A model generated the notes under the pieces. It was given only the letters and a program-made list of their open reading frames with translations. It did no database searches and was not told the origin of the DNA. From the NCBI GenBank assembly GCA_016713965.1, contig JADJOC010000009.1:868001-932000 (forward strand): a DNA stretch of 64,000 bases. Reading direction: 5' to 3'. This stretch comes from Chitinophagaceae bacterium. Its GTDB lineage: Bacteria > Bacteroidota > Bacteroidia > Chitinophagales > Chitinophagaceae. Of this stretch, positions 35,750-45,072 are shown in pieces; positions within the stretch are counted from its first letter, which is position 1, and each line of letters starts with the position of its first letter. The position numbers and the translations under genes were made by a program.

Positions 35750-37402
35750 ATGTTACTTAATCATAAAAACCTTTTGGGTATATTATTGGTATTAATTGCT
35801 AATACAGGCTTTGCCCAAAAAATGAAAAAGGCAGATAAAGCTTTGATGGAGCGGATACAAGCCCATGTGAGTTTTTTGGCTGATGATAAACTGGAGGGAA
35901 GACGTACAGGAACCAATGGCGAGAAGCTGGCCTATGAATATATCAGTAATGAGTTTTCAAAAGCGGGGTTATTGGCTAAAGGAAATAATAATTCTTTTAT
36001 ACAGCAATTCCCGGTTTATGAGGGCAAGCAAATTAATAATGCATCGCACCTGATTATTAATGATAATGAGCTAAAGCTTGAAAAAGAATATTTCCCACTG
36101 GCTTTTAGCGCTAATAATTTTACCGAATCAGCTACAGCATTGGCTTTACAAGAAAGCGGCAGTGTATGGTTAATAGACATTGATGATAAGCTTAAAGAAA
36201 ATAAAAATAATCCTCACTTTGACCTGGCTGAAGCTATTAAAACAATGACCGATGCTGCTGCTGATAAAGGAGCTACAGCTTTGATTGTTTATAATACAGG
36301 TAAAACGGAAGATAATTTGAAATTTGAACCTAAATCTAAAATTGAATTGGCAAAAATCCCGGTTTTATATCTTACAAAAGATGCACAAAAAGCATACCTG
36401 AAGGATAAAGCAGCCATCCTAGATATCAAATTAAAAGTGGACATCGGTGAAAAGAACCGGGCAGGACATAATGTAATAGGATATGTTGATAATAATGCTG
36501 CTACAACAATTGTCATTGGCGGGCATTATGATCATTTAGGTTATGGTGAAGATCATAACTCTTTACATACAAGCACTACGCCTATGATTCATAATGGTGC
36601 AGATGACAATGCCAGCGGTACTGCAGCGGTTATAGAATTGGGTAAAATGTTGAAAAAATCAAAATTTAAAAATAATAATTACGTACTGGTTTGTTTTAGC
36701 GGAGAAGAATTAGGATTATTCGGCTCAAAATATTTTATTGATAATGCCGGTATTGATATCAGTACAATCAATTATATGATAAATATGGATATGATCGGGA
36801 GGTTAAATGATAGTACGCACGGGCTTACGATAGGAGGTTATGGCACTTCACCAGTTTGGGGCCGGGTTTTAACACCTAAAAATGATTATTTCTCTGTTAA
36901 ATTTGATAGCAGTGGCACAGGTCCCAGCGACCACTCCAGCTTTTATCGAAAAGATATACCGGTATTATTTTTCTTTACCGGCACACATACAGATTATCAT
37001 AAACCCAGCGATGATGCTGATAAGTTAAATTACGACGGAGAAGTAAAAGTAGTAAAATATATATATGATATTGTTGCTGCAACAAACAAACTACCCAAAC
37101 TGCAGTTTACTAAAACCAGGGAAGTGGCCATGTCTGGTAAAAGTAGCTTTAAAGTATCGTTAGGCATTATGCCTGATTATGCATTTGGCAGCAGTGGTGT
37201 AAGGGCAGATGGTATAAGCGATGGAAAACCTGCACAAAAAGCCGGGCTTAAAGCCGGTGATATATTATTGCAATTAGGGGAATATAAATTTTCTGATGTG
37301 CAATCGTATATGGAAGTATTAAGTAAGTTTAAAAAAGGGGATGCAACAACAGTAAAAGTGAAAAGAGGAGAACAGGTATTAACATTTGATATTGTGTTTT
37401 AA
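35750..37402 (+). CDS. Secreted M28-family zinc peptidase with PDZ domain
   Basis: A 550-residue aminopeptidase-type enzyme with a signal peptide ending FAQK. A PA-like insert lies near residues 110-210. Zinc ligands and catalytic residues are visible as GGHYDHLG, GADDNASG, SGEELGLFGS, NMDMIGRL and GPSDHSSFY. A C-terminal PDZ domain (GVRADGISDGKPAQKAGLKA, GDILLQLG) would bind peptide termini. A TACCTTTG -7-like box lies at 35725-35732. It should act in the periplasm on peptides. Confidence 0.93.
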   Translation: MLLNHKNLLGILLVLIANTGFAQKMKKADKALMERIQAHVSFLADDKLEGRRTGTNGEKLAYEYISNEFSKAGLLAKGNNNSFIQQFPVYEGKQINNASHLIINDNELKLEKEYFPLAFSANNFTESATALALQESGSVWLIDIDDKLKENKNNPHFDLAEAIKTMTDAAADKGATALIVYNTGKTEDNLKFEPKSKIELAKIPVLYLTKDAQKAYLKDKAAILDIKLKVDIGEKNRAGHNVIGYVDNNAATTIVIGGHYDHLGYGEDHNSLHTSTTPMIHNGADDNASGTAAVIELGKMLKKSKFKNNNYVLVCFSGEELGLFGSKYFIDNAGIDISTINYMINMDMIGRLNDSTHGLTIGGYGTSPVWGRVLTPKNDYFSVKFDSSGTGPSDHSSFYRKDIPVLFFFTGTHTDYHKPSDDADKLNYDGEVKVVKYIYDIVAATNKLPKLQFTKTREVAMSGKSSFKVSLGIMPDYAFGSSGVRADGISDGKPAQKAGLKAGDILLQLGEYKFSDVQSYMEVLSKFKKGDATTVKVKRGEQVLTFDIVF

Positions 37403-37411
37403 TATTAAAAA

Positions 37412-37842
37412 ATGAAACTTAAAATTGATAACGAAGCTTTAGCGGAAGAATTTTTTGAGGATACCTGTTTATTAGGTATAGTAGCCCCTATAAAAGATTA
37501 TCATTTTTGCTGGCGCCTTAACCAGTTGCTTGGTTTTGATTTCAGGATAAATACAGATATTGAAATACAGCTCACAAAAAAGCAACGGCAATATTTTTTC
37601 TATTTATGAGTTTACACCGCCATCATCATCATTAACACATTATTTATATAATAACCAGTACCAGGGAATACTTATTACCCGAATTTAAACACCTGGACTT
37701 TTTATGGCTGGCAAAAGGAGATATTATTCATGCAGATGATTTAAATGACTTGCTACAGTCTGTTAAATCCTTACCCGGTGTACAGCTGGTAAATGAAATG
37801 ACTACGGAAAAAATAAAACACAAGCAGCACCTTATATTTTAA
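37412..37842 (+). pseudogene. IPExxxVDY-family protein, frame broken
   Basis: The first 65 residues (FFEDTCLLGIVAPIKDYHFC, then NQLLGFDFRINTDIEIQLTK) match the small Bacteroidota IPExxxVDY family. The frame stops at 37609. Matching text resumes in other frames with THYLYNNQYQG and EYLLPEFKHLDFLWLAKGDI, ending at TAA 37840-37842. At least two indels are needed. The family function is unknown. It lies 9 bases after the peptidase gene and 9 before the pterin dehydratase. Confidence 0.75.
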
Positions 37843-37851
37843 AATACATTT

Positions 37852-38082
37852 ATGTGGAAAGAAGAAAACAATACTCTGTATAAAAAATTTGAATTTGAAA
37901 ATTTTTCCGAAGCTTTTGCTTTTATGACAAGAGTAGCGCTGGAAGCAGAAAAAATGAATCATCATCCTTTATGGACTAATGTATGGAGTAAGGTAGAAAT
38001 ATGGTTGAGCACACACGATGCCGGGGATATTATAACTGAAAAGGATAGAAAATTAGCTAACCTTATCGATGGTTTACTGTAG
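37852..38082 (+). CDS. 4a-hydroxytetrahydrobiopterin (pterin-4a-carbinolamine) dehydratase
   Basis: A 76-residue protein of the PCD/DCoH family, which dehydrates pterin carbinolamine during pterin recycling. The signature EKMNHHPLWTNVWSKVEIWL carries the catalytic His pair, followed by STHDAGDIITEKDRKLA. This is shorter than typical (about 95-105) and lacks the N-terminal strand, as in some Bacteroidota members. Its 3' end overlaps the convergent membrane gene by 20 bases. Confidence 0.9.
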   Translation: MWKEENNTLYKKFEFENFSEAFAFMTRVALEAEKMNHHPLWTNVWSKVEIWLSTHDAGDIITEKDRKLANLIDGLL

Positions 38083-38323
38083 TTTTTTTTGCATAATTAA
38101 TTAGGGCTATTATTGAAACAACCGTCCATGTACCTTCTAAAATTACAAAAGGCATATAGTTAATCAGTAATGAGGCCAGGCAAGCTAATCCTGCACCAAT
38201 GATATTCAATAAAATATAGCTGAGGCTGTTTTTATCCATTTTATTAAGTAAGTTCATTAAAAAGGCTATTAGTAAAATGGTTACTCCGATAAAACCTATC
38301 CAGTCATTTACATTTAATTTCAT
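38063..38323 (-). CDS. Small membrane protein, CBU_0592-like
   Basis: An 86-residue protein with three hydrophobic helices (WIGFIGVTILLIAFLMNLL, SYILLNIIGAGLACLASLL, FVILEGTWTVVSIIALI). The WIGFIGV...N.IGAGL...EG.W pattern matches CBU_0592-domain proteins. The role is unknown. It starts 1 base before the selD stop region in the same direction, so it may be the last gene of the mnmH-selD transcript. Confidence 0.8.
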   Translation of the reverse strand: MKLNVNDWIGFIGVTILLIAFLMNLLNKMDKNSLSYILLNIIGAGLACLASLLINYMPFVILEGTWTVVSIIALINYAKKTTVNHR

Positions 38324-38324
38324 A

Positions 38325-39406
38325 TTATTTATTTTTTACAAAAATTGCTTTATCAGAAGCATTTATCATTCTGCCAATGGGTTCAGTAAAATTTTCTAAT
38401 TTATTTTCTTTTAATAAAAGCTGTACTTCTTTTACTGCACTTTCATCTACAGCAAATAACAAACCACCGTTAGTCTGGGGATCAGGCAATAAATTAAAAG
38501 CCTCCATTACATTCACCCCTTTTTCAAAGCCGGTTTTAGCGCTATAACTGTTCCAGTTTCTATAAGTTGCATCAGGAATAATCCGCTGTGCCAGGTATTC
38601 TTTTACACCTTCGGCTATTGGTAGCTGTGAGTAATAAATTTCTGCAGATAAATTACTCCCTTCTGTCATTTCTATTAAGTGGCCTAAAATTCCAAATCCG
38701 GTTACATCAGTCATAGCTGTCACGCCTTCTATCTTTCCCAATGTCTCACCAATTTTGTTTAACTGTATTAACTGGTTAATCATTACTGGCAAATGTTCCG
38801 CTTTTAAAACGTTTCTTTTCTGGGCAGTAGATAATATTCCCATTCCCAAAGGCTTGGTTAAAAATAAATAATCACCTGCTTTTGCCGTATTATTATTTTT
38901 CAAATTTTTTATATCAATTATTCCCGTAACTGCCAAGCCAAAAATAGTCTCATCGCTTTCAATACTATGTCCGCCAACCAAAGTAATTCCTGCAGTAGCA
39001 AAAATATTTCTGCTGCCCTCCAAAACCCGCTGTGCTAAAACAGCAGGCAATTTATCTACCGGCCATCCCAGAATAGCTATAGCCAAAAGTGGCTGGCCGC
39101 CCATGGCATACACATCACTAATGGCATTGGCACTGGCAATCCTGCCAAAATCAAATGCATCATCAACAATAGGCATAAAAAATCAGTAGTGCTTATTAAA
39201 GCCCTGCCATTTCCAATATCATATACGGCAGCATCATCTTTACTACTATTGCCTACCAGTAAGCTTTTGTTATCCGGCAATATAAAATTGCTTTTTAAAA
39301 TTTCTTCTAAAACGTTTGGTGCTATTTTGCAGCCGCAACCAGCGCCACGGGAAAATTGGGTAAGCTTAATATCATTATTTATTTCGTTATTGTTATCCAT
39401 TAGCAC
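38325..39406 (-). pseudogene. selD: Selenide, water dikinase (SelD), one apparent frameshift
   Basis: SelD makes selenophosphate from selenide and ATP. The N-terminal part has the catalytic GAGCGCKIAP loop with Cys, not Sec, at the usual position, and DDAAVYDIG; the rest has FDFGRIASANAISDVYAMGG, GGHSIESDE and the C-terminal NGGLLFAV. The frame breaks near 39180, where one T is missing from a T-run in ISTTDFFMPIVDD. Corrected length is about 360 residues. It follows mnmH by 15 bases, matching use for tRNA selenouridine. Confidence 0.93.
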
Positions 39407-39421
39407 GTTGTTTATTTTTTG

Positions 39422-40537
39422 CTATAGTTCCATTAATTTTTGTGCATTTGTTATAGTGTCCACATTGCTGCAAGGAATATTATGTATCAGCTGGGTTATA
39501 TTTTCCCTGTTATGTAAACCTTTTAAATACCATTTATCATAATACCTTAATAAGATGCTAAAACATTCTTTGTGATTATTTTCCAATAAAAAATTAATGG
39601 CATTTTTAGTTTCCAGTCCGCCTAGTCTTTTTTGTATGCGTATAATGGCGTTAACCAGTTTCTCTTTAGTGAATATGCTGTATTCCTGTGTTAAAAAATT
39701 AAGTCTTTCTTCAAAAGGAACATCTAAAAAATATACCGGGCTGCTGCGCATTGTTTGCCAAAGCGGCATGGGTATTTGGAGGTTGCCGATGCGCTGGCTT
39801 TCGTCTTCGATAAAAATACACGTTGGTCGTTGGCCGTTGATTGTAGGTTGAGTGTTTTCTGCGGTCATCGAACAACGATCAGCTGTTAACGCCTCCGCCA
39901 GTTTATTCTCAAACATTTCCTGCGAGGGTTGCTTCTTTTCATCAAGTCCGCCCAAAGCAGATCCTTTGTGATTGGCCAATGCTTCGAGGTCTATTACTGC
40001 TTTATTATTTTCTGCTAAGTTTTTTAATAAAAGCGTTTTACCACTACCGGTATAGCCGCCTACCACCAAAAAATTATATGGTTGGCTAAATTGTTGCAAT
40101 ACCCAATTGCGATAAGCTTTATAGCCACCGGATAATGTAAACACTTTGAAGCCATATAAATCCAGCAGCCAGGCTACAGCAGCGCTTCGCATTCCGCCAC
40201 GCCAGCAGTGGACAAGAACGTTGTTCGTTGTTGGTTGGTCGTCATTGCGTTGATTTTCGGCCAACATCTTTCGATCAATGATCAACGATTCTACTTCTTC
40301 CACCATCCTCCGCATCTTTACACCAAAAAAATCAAGGCCGAGCTTAATGGCAATTTCTTTGCTTTGCTGTTTGTATGCCGTGCCTACTATTTTTCTTTCT
40401 CCATCATTAAATAACGGTAAGCTATATGCGCCGGTGATATGTGCATGATTAAATTCGCCAGGGCTACGTACATCCAAAACAGGATGTTGTTGCGCCAGCT
40501 CTAAAAATTGTTGTATGGTTATTGTTTGTATGGGCAT
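39422..40537 (-). CDS. mnmH: tRNA 2-selenouridine synthase MnmH
   Basis: A 371-residue protein that exchanges S for Se in 2-thiouridine of tRNA wobble positions. It has an N-terminal rhodanese domain (HPVLDVRSPGEF, catalytic loop HCWRGGMRS) and a C-terminal P-loop domain (GGYTGSGKTLLLKNL). I start at the ATG at 40537; a GTG four codons upstream is less likely. Two low-complexity stretches (RNDDQPTTNN just before HCW, and NTQPTINGQRPT) look inserted and are encoded by heptanucleotide repeats. It pairs with selD downstream. Confidence 0.94.
   Translation of the reverse strand: MPIQTITIQQFLELAQQHPVLDVRSPGEFNHAHITGAYSLPLFNDGERKIVGTAYKQQSKEIAIKLGLDFFGVKMRRMVEEVESLIIDRKMLAENQRNDDQPTTNNVLVHCWRGGMRSAAVAWLLDLYGFKVFTLSGGYKAYRNWVLQQFSQPYNFLVVGGYTGSGKTLLLKNLAENNKAVIDLEALANHKGSALGGLDEKKQPSQEMFENKLAEALTADRCSMTAENTQPTINGQRPTCIFIEDESQRIGNLQIPMPLWQTMRSSPVYFLDVPFEERLNFLTQEYSIFTKEKLVNAIIRIQKRLGGLETKNAINFLLENNHKECFSILLRYYDKWYLKGLHNRENITQLIHNIPCSNVDTITNAQKLMEL
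39821..39848. repeat. Heptanucleotide repeat inside mnmH, C-terminal domain
   Basis: On the + strand CGTTGGT, CGTTGGC, CGTTGAT and a degenerate TGTAGGT follow one another in register. In the protein this is the stretch QPTINGQRPT, just before IFIEDESQRIG, where relatives lack it. Confidence 0.7.
40219..40246. repeat. Heptanucleotide repeat inside mnmH, before the rhodanese active site
   Basis: CGTTGTT, CGTTGTT, GGTTGGT and CGTCATT run in register on the + strand, with a further ATCAATG-ATCAACG pair near 40275. They encode QRNDDQPTTNN, directly before VLVHCWRGG. Confidence 0.65.
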
Positions 40538-40635
40538 TGTTGCAGTCACAGATTACGCAAATTTCCGCAGATTTGGTTATTTATCTTTAAGCTTTTATTT
40601 CTTTAAATTAATTGCACAATAAAGGAATAATAATC

Positions 40636-40910
40636 GGGTCGTGTGGCCACCACAACAGTTCGAAAGATTCAGAATTTAAACTCCATAGGAGTTAAATATT
40701 TATAGAGAAAGGTGAAGCAGCCCCACGGGACTCCGTAGGAGTCCAACATTTGGGGTATTTAGTTGAACCCCTCCAGGGTTCTCAAATCATTTAAACCCAT
40801 TCTATAAATATTATTCTTCTACGGAGAACTAAGCGTTGGATCATATTAAGCACAACTAACCAGCCGGATGAGATAGAATCTTTCGGACTGTTGTGGTGGG
40901 GACACGACCC
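40636..40910. repeat. Nested-palindrome intergenic repeat, member 1
   Basis: Outer arms 40636-40670 and 40876-40910 (35 bases each) are complementary with few mismatches (GGGTCGTGT, CCACCACAACAGT, CGAAAGATTC). Inner arms CTCCATAGGAGTTAAATATT (40681 on) and TTCTATAAATATTATTC to GGAG (40800-40826) also pair. Between them are ACTCCGTAGGAGT and CCCCTCCAGGGTT hairpins. The layout matches the element at 41520. Confidence 0.75.
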
Positions 40911-41096
40911 TAGGCGGATAGCGAATTTTTTTATCGCAAAGAAACAAAGATGCAAAGTTCGCAAAGAAATCCTTAACAATTTCCGTGTAAATCTGTGTTA
41001 TTTACGTTTTATAAATAATACCAATTGTATATTTAAATAGTCCGGTTAAGCTATTGGTACCTTTGCTCCATAGCACCTTTGCGTGAAATAAATTAT

Positions 41097-41104
41097 TATC
41101 TTTG
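41097..41104 (+). promoter_or_regulatory. TATCTTTG -7 box of the first XRE paralogue
   Basis: It fits the Bacteroidota TAnnTTTG consensus and ends five bases before the ATG, so the transcript would be nearly or fully leaderless. The XRE paralogue at 47181 has the same box at the same distance (47168-47175). Confidence 0.6.
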
Positions 41105-41109
41105 ATTTT

Positions 41110-41511
41110 ATGGAAAAAACAATTCATCAAGGCCGGAATGTAAGGCGGTTTCGTGAACTGCTAGGTTATAAACAAGAAGCTTTTGCCAGTATGCTGGGAG
41201 AAGACTGGACCCAGATAAAAGTTTCCAGGCTGGAAGGCAAAGAAGAAATTGAACCTGAACTGATAAGGCAGGTAGCCCAGGCTTTAAAAATACCGGTAGA
41301 AGCCATAAAGGGTTTTGATGAGGAGCAGGCGGTGAATGTAATCTCAAATACTTTTCATGACCATTCTGCTGTAATAAATCATAATCCGGTTTTTAACCCT
41401 GTTGAAAAATGGATGGAAGCATTAGAAGAAAATAAGAAATTGTATGCGGCTTTACTAAAAGAAAAAGATGAAAAAATTGCTTTGCTTGAAAGGCTGGCGA
41501 ATAAAAAATAA
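41110..41511 (+). CDS. XRE-family regulator with C-terminal coiled coil, paralogue 1
   Basis: A 133-residue protein. The HTH_XRE domain spans about residues 8-65 (NVRRFRELLGYKQEAFASML, then WTQIKVSRLEGKEEIEPELI), a linker follows (GFDEEQAVNVISNTF), and the C-terminus is a charged coiled coil (WMEALEENKKLYAALLKEKD) likely for dimerisation. It is highly similar in protein and DNA to the gene at 47181. Paralogues of this pattern are common in Chitinophagaceae; targets are unknown. It lies between two nested-palindrome elements. Confidence 0.88.
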   Translation: MEKTIHQGRNVRRFRELLGYKQEAFASMLGEDWTQIKVSRLEGKEEIEPELIRQVAQALKIPVEAIKGFDEEQAVNVISNTFHDHSAVINHNPVFNPVEKWMEALEENKKLYAALLKEKDEKIALLERLANKK

Positions 41512-41519
41512 TCTGTGGG

Positions 41520-41842
41520 CTAGGTTCGTGTCCTCACCAATATTGTTCGGAAGAAATAGGCCCTTTGTTTTTGTCAAGCCATAGCGGATGAAGTTGGCAG
41601 CCTATGGTATTTGATAATAAGCTGATAGCTTATTATCTCCGTAGGAGAGTAATATTTATAGAAGTATTATCATTCTCAAACCGTTTTACGAACTCCTCCG
41701 GAGTTCAACAAAATTGCTTTAATAAAACATTGGACTCCTACGGAGTCCTGGTTTGGGTCTATCTTTTTTATTCTATAAATATTTTACTCCTACGGAGTTA
41801 ATAAATTTCTTCCGAACACCTGTGGTGTCCTCACGAACCTAG
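41520..41842. repeat. Nested-palindrome intergenic repeat, member 2
   Basis: Outer arms 41520-41557 and 41805-41842 (38 bases) are complementary (CTAGGTTCGTG and TTCGGAAGAAAT at their ends). Inner arms CTCCGTAGGAGAGTAATATT (about 41638) and ATTTTACTCCTACGGAG (41791 on) pair, and AACTCCTCCGGAGTT and GGACTCCTACGGAGTCC are internal palindromes. It fills most of the 437-base gap between the XRE gene and the toxin-antitoxin pair. Confidence 0.75.
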
Positions 41843-41948
41843 GCTGTGAGAAAAAAAGAAATATTAATTATAACTTCCGGTTATAGCATTCTATAAATAT
41901 ATTAACTAAAGTTATTATAGGTTTAAATAAAAAACTTAAATTTGTGAT

Positions 41949-42167
41949 ATGAAAATTGACCTGCAATATGTAAATGACAGAAACGGCAACACCCATGCCG
42001 TTCAACTGCCATTGAGTGAGTGGGAAAAAGTTATGTCAAGGCTTAAAAAATACGAGCAAACCTTGAAGATAAAAACAGATTTAAAACAAGCCTTTACTGA
42101 GGTTGCCAAATTAAGAAAATCAAAAACTAAAAGCCAAACTTTGAAAGATTTTCTTAATGAGTTATAA
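41949..42167 (+). CDS. Type II antitoxin-like protein
   Basis: A 72-residue protein (MKIDLQYVNDRNGNTHAVQL, PLSEWEKVMSRLKKYEQTLK) with an N-terminal strand and C-terminal helices, resembling small Bacteroidota antitoxins annexed to RelE/ParE toxins. It overlaps the toxin by 11 bases, the classic arrangement. A TAAATTTG box (41937-41944) ends four bases before the ATG. Antitoxin role is inferred from partner and overlap. Confidence 0.8.
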   Translation: MKIDLQYVNDRNGNTHAVQLPLSEWEKVMSRLKKYEQTLKIKTDLKQAFTEVAKLRKSKTKSQTLKDFLNEL

Positions 42168-42492
42168 TATTATCCCCGTTGCAAAATTTAAAAAAGAGGC
42201 AAAACGCCTTGTAAAAAAGTATCCCTCATTAAAGCAAGAACTATTAGAACTAAATGATACTTTAAGCTCAAATCCAACTGAAGGTACGTCACTTGGTAAT
42301 AATGCCTATAAAATAAGGGTTGCTATAAAAAGTAAAGGAACAGGTAAAAGCGGAGGTGCCAGGATTATCAGCTACGTAATTACTGGGAATAAAGAAGTTT
42401 ATTTATTAACTATATATGATAAAGCAGAATTGGAAACTATTGATGATAAAAACCTGCGTAGAATAATTCAAAGTGTACAAAATGAACAATAA
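42157..42492 (+). CDS. RelE/ParE-family toxin
   Basis: A 111-residue protein of the RelE/ParE fold: a KFKKEAKRLVKKYPSLKQEL helix pair, LGNNAYKIRVAIKSKGTGKS, GGARIISYVIT and VYLLTIYDKAELETI. The AYKIRVA and GGARIISYV strands carry the basic residues used by mRNA interferases of this group. It is translated from within the antitoxin gene, so the two are coupled. It is next to IS remnants, a usual setting for such modules. Confidence 0.87.
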   Translation: MSYNIIPVAKFKKEAKRLVKKYPSLKQELLELNDTLSSNPTEGTSLGNNAYKIRVAIKSKGTGKSGGARIISYVITGNKEVYLLTIYDKAELETIDDKNLRRIIQSVQNEQ

Positions 42493-42574
42493 CTTTCCTG
42501 CTCTATTTCAATTTGCACAATCCGCTTACATAAAGCTCAACAAAGGTGTGCCGTACAAGGGAGTGATCCGCCTT

Positions 42575-43310
42575 AGAGACTGTTTAAGAATTTGCATCAA
42601 GTATTGTTATGTGGAAAAGTGGAAAAAAAGGCTGTAGTTAATTGTAGGATTTATCACTAATTGAGAATTACAACAAACGCAATTAGTATGATAAGCTACC
42701 CTACCTGTTTAAACGACAGCCAATGGCAAGTTATGAAAAGCTTTTGAATATAAAAAGGAAACGTAAGCATGATTTGCGACAAATTCTGAATGCCATTTTT
42801 TATTTGGTTAAAACAGGCTGCCAATGGCGTATGCTTCCTGGTGAATTTCCAAAGTGGCAGATAGTATAGGTTAAAAGTACATTGGTAAGCAAGAGCAGCA
42901 ATACCGGTTATGATGGAGGTAAAAAAATCAAAGGGATAAAACGGCATATTGTAGTAGATGCTTAAGGGTTGTTACTTTGTATAGTGGTTCGCCCTGCAAG
43001 CATGGCCGATAGAAAAGGGGAAAAGTTGTATTAGAAAAACTTAGTAACCGTTGGCATGGGATTAAAAAAATATTTGCTGATGGAGCTTGCCCATTACCAG
43101 GCAAAGCAGCAGAAAAAACCAGGTGCTGGGGGATATGAAATGGAGGTGGTAAAGCGTTCTGAATTAAAAGGGTTTAAAGTAGTTCCCAAAAGATGGGTGG
43201 TGGAAAGAACTTTTGCATGGAACGAGACAAACAGGAGGAATGCTACTGTAGGCTTCCCATTTTTAGTACGGTTCAAAAGTAGAATAATTTATCATTATAG
43301 TTGTTTTCGT
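42575..43310 (+). pseudogene. IS5-family (IS427-like) transposase remnant
   Basis: A GAGACTGTTTAAGAATTTGC sequence at 42575 resembles an IS5-type end. From 42690 the peptides MISYPTCLNDSQWQ, KRKHDLRQILNAIFYLVKTG, GCQWRMLPGEFPKWQ, GGKKIKGIKRHIVVDA and the terminal VVPKRWVVERTFAWNE appear in changing frames with stops between. Several deletions are needed, one removing much of the centre. The right end is missing and abuts the IS3 copy, so the IS3 may have inserted into it. Confidence 0.8.
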
Positions 43311-44490
43311 TCAACCTATTGGGCGTAGTAAGCGGGGCGTAGCCGTAGCGTAACACAACAATAGGTTGATTGTTTCTCTATATATTTTTGGTGACAGGCC
43401 ATTAAGGGCATCATGGGGTCTGGTACAATTATAATCATCTACCCACGTTTGTGTTACCTCCCTTATCTCATCAATGCTGTCAAACAGATAAGCATCAATA
43501 CAGATTCCTGATGTTTTATTAAAACGTTCTACATAGGCATTTTGAGTAGGCTTGCCAGGTTGTATGTATTTAAATTCGATCTCATTAGCCACGCTCCATT
43601 GCCTGGACAACTTAGCTACGAACTCAGGCCCATTGTCCATGCGTATTTTTTGAGGTTTGCCATAACGGTTGATTAGATGTTTAAGCACCCAGATCTGGCT
43701 ACTCTTTAAAGAATAATCAGTTTCAATAAATAATATTTCCCTATTATAGTCATCTATTACATTAAAAGAGCGGAACTTGGTACCATTGCTAAGGGCATCA
43801 CTCATAAAATCTATGCTCCAGGTTTGAGTAAAATAATCAGGCTTGCTTAATGGTTCCTTTACTCTTGCAGCAAGACGTTTCTTTACCTTACGGCGCAAGG
43901 GCAGGCCCATCTTTTTTATACACCCTGTGCAACCTCTTATGGTTAATAACCGTCCCTGTATTCCTGATGCGGTAGTAACATTTCCAAAAACCTTCTACCG
44001 GGTTCTGTTTTGCAAGGTTTTCCAGTTGTACCATAACCGTTACATCATCTTTTATACTTGTATAACACAGACTGCTGCGGCTTAGCTTTAATAAACGACA
44101 CGCCTTGCTGATGTCTTTTGGCCGCTCTTTGCGCATATCAACAATAATCATTCTTTTATCGCAAGGCTTTAAAGCTTTTTTCGATGACGTATTTGGCAGT
44201 GTCAAGCTCCATCGCAAGGTTGGCATACATTTTTTTAACCGGGCATTTTCTTCTTCCAGTTCCTTAATCCGCTTCAGCTCAGTTGCTTCCATGCCGCCAT
44301 AACGTTGCCGCCATTTATACAACGATGCTTTGCTTACACCATGATCACGGGTGATCTCTTCGGCGCTTTTACCGTTATCAAAATCTTTGAGGATGCCTGC
44401 TATCTGGGCAGGACTAAATTGACTTTTTTCATTGTTTTACGTTTTTTAAAGTTACAAATTTTGTCTACTTTTAAAACGTACTATTTTCAG
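43311..44490 (-). mobile_element. IS3-family insertion sequence with broken transposase
   Basis: OrfA-like residues start near 44437 (one A missing after the ATG) and read SQFSPAQIAGILKDFDNGKS, EEITRDHGVSKASLYKWRQR and a leucine-zipper ELEEENARLKKMYA. OrfB follows with RPKDISKACRLLKLSRSSLC, then the rve core with QTWSIDFMSDALSNGTKFRS, IRMDNGPEFVAK and NAYVERFN, ending at 43311. The frame shifts near 43900-44230. The 5' end is near 44490; the 3' end is not resolved, although an 11-bp hairpin TCAACCTATTG/CAATAGGTTGA (43311-43369) sits there. Confidence 0.82.
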
Positions 44491-44492
44491 GG

Positions 44493-44594
44493 GAGCTTAC
44501 AGAAGGATTGTGGCAATATTGGGATGAAAATGGAAAAAAATATGCAGATGTATATTTTAAAAAAAGTATTAAGATTAAAGAGAATAAATATTAA
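44493..44594 (+). pseudogene. YwqK/MORN-type antitoxin fragment cut by the IS3 copy
   Basis: GELTEGLWQYWDENGKKYAD followed by VYFKK and a stop is one MORN-like YwqK repeat and the end of such a gene. It starts directly at the IS3 boundary, so the 5' part was lost or displaced. Confidence 0.55.
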
Positions 44595-44757
44595 ATGAAA
44601 ATAGTAGAAAAATTAATCCAGTCTGAGTAATACTATTCGTTTTGAAGATGAAAAAATATTTAGAAGGATATTATAAAAAAAACAAGTTGATAAAAGAAAC
44701 CTGCTGTCGTTAATCAATTTTTTATCTTAAAAAAGTAAATCATTACAACATATCATC

Positions 44758-45066
44758 ATGTTCTAAAAAAAATATTAATTACCGGGTTGTTTTTTTTTCC
44801 TGCAATTATACATGCACAAAAAAAAGAATACATTGTACTATATGATTCTACAAAAAATATAAAGCTTGCCGAAGGTGATCTGCTTGATGGTAAAGTGGTA
44901 CGAAAACGGCCAAAAATTTCTTGAAGGAAAATATACACATGAAATTAAAACAGGCGTATGGACAGAGTGGTACAAAACCGGTCAAAAATATGCTGAACTA
45001 TATTACGATAATGGATAACTGATCCACCAGTTACATTGGAAAGAAAATGGAGAAATAATGAAATAA
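44758..45066 (+). pseudogene. Secreted YwqK/MORN-repeat protein remnant
   Basis: A signal-peptide-like start (KKILITGLFFFPAIIHAQ) is followed by VLYDSTKNIKLAEGDLLDGK, then in another frame KWYENGQKFLEGKYTHEIKT, GVWTEWYKTGQKYAELYYDN and LHWKENGEIMK. These are YwqK repeats. The frame changes near 44767 and 44900, and a TAA interrupts near 45017. It resembles the fragment at 44493, so the pair may be a duplicated locus. Confidence 0.65.
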
Positions 45067-45072
45067 CATTAA

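Larger units (their letters stand above)
40538..41109. other. Intergenic region holding a nested-palindrome element; no gene seen
   Basis: About 570 bases without a credible reading frame. It holds the element at 40636-40910, a REP-like TCGCAAAGAAACAAAGATGC block near 40935, and the promoter of the XRE gene (TATCTTTG at 41097-41104, five bases before its ATG). Confidence 0.6.

Noticed and set aside
43311..43369. The 11-bp inverted repeat TCAACCTATTG/CAATAGGTTGA as the IS3 terminal repeat
   Set aside because: Both arms lie at the same end of the element and no matching copy exists near 44490, so it is a local hairpin, not a terminal pair.
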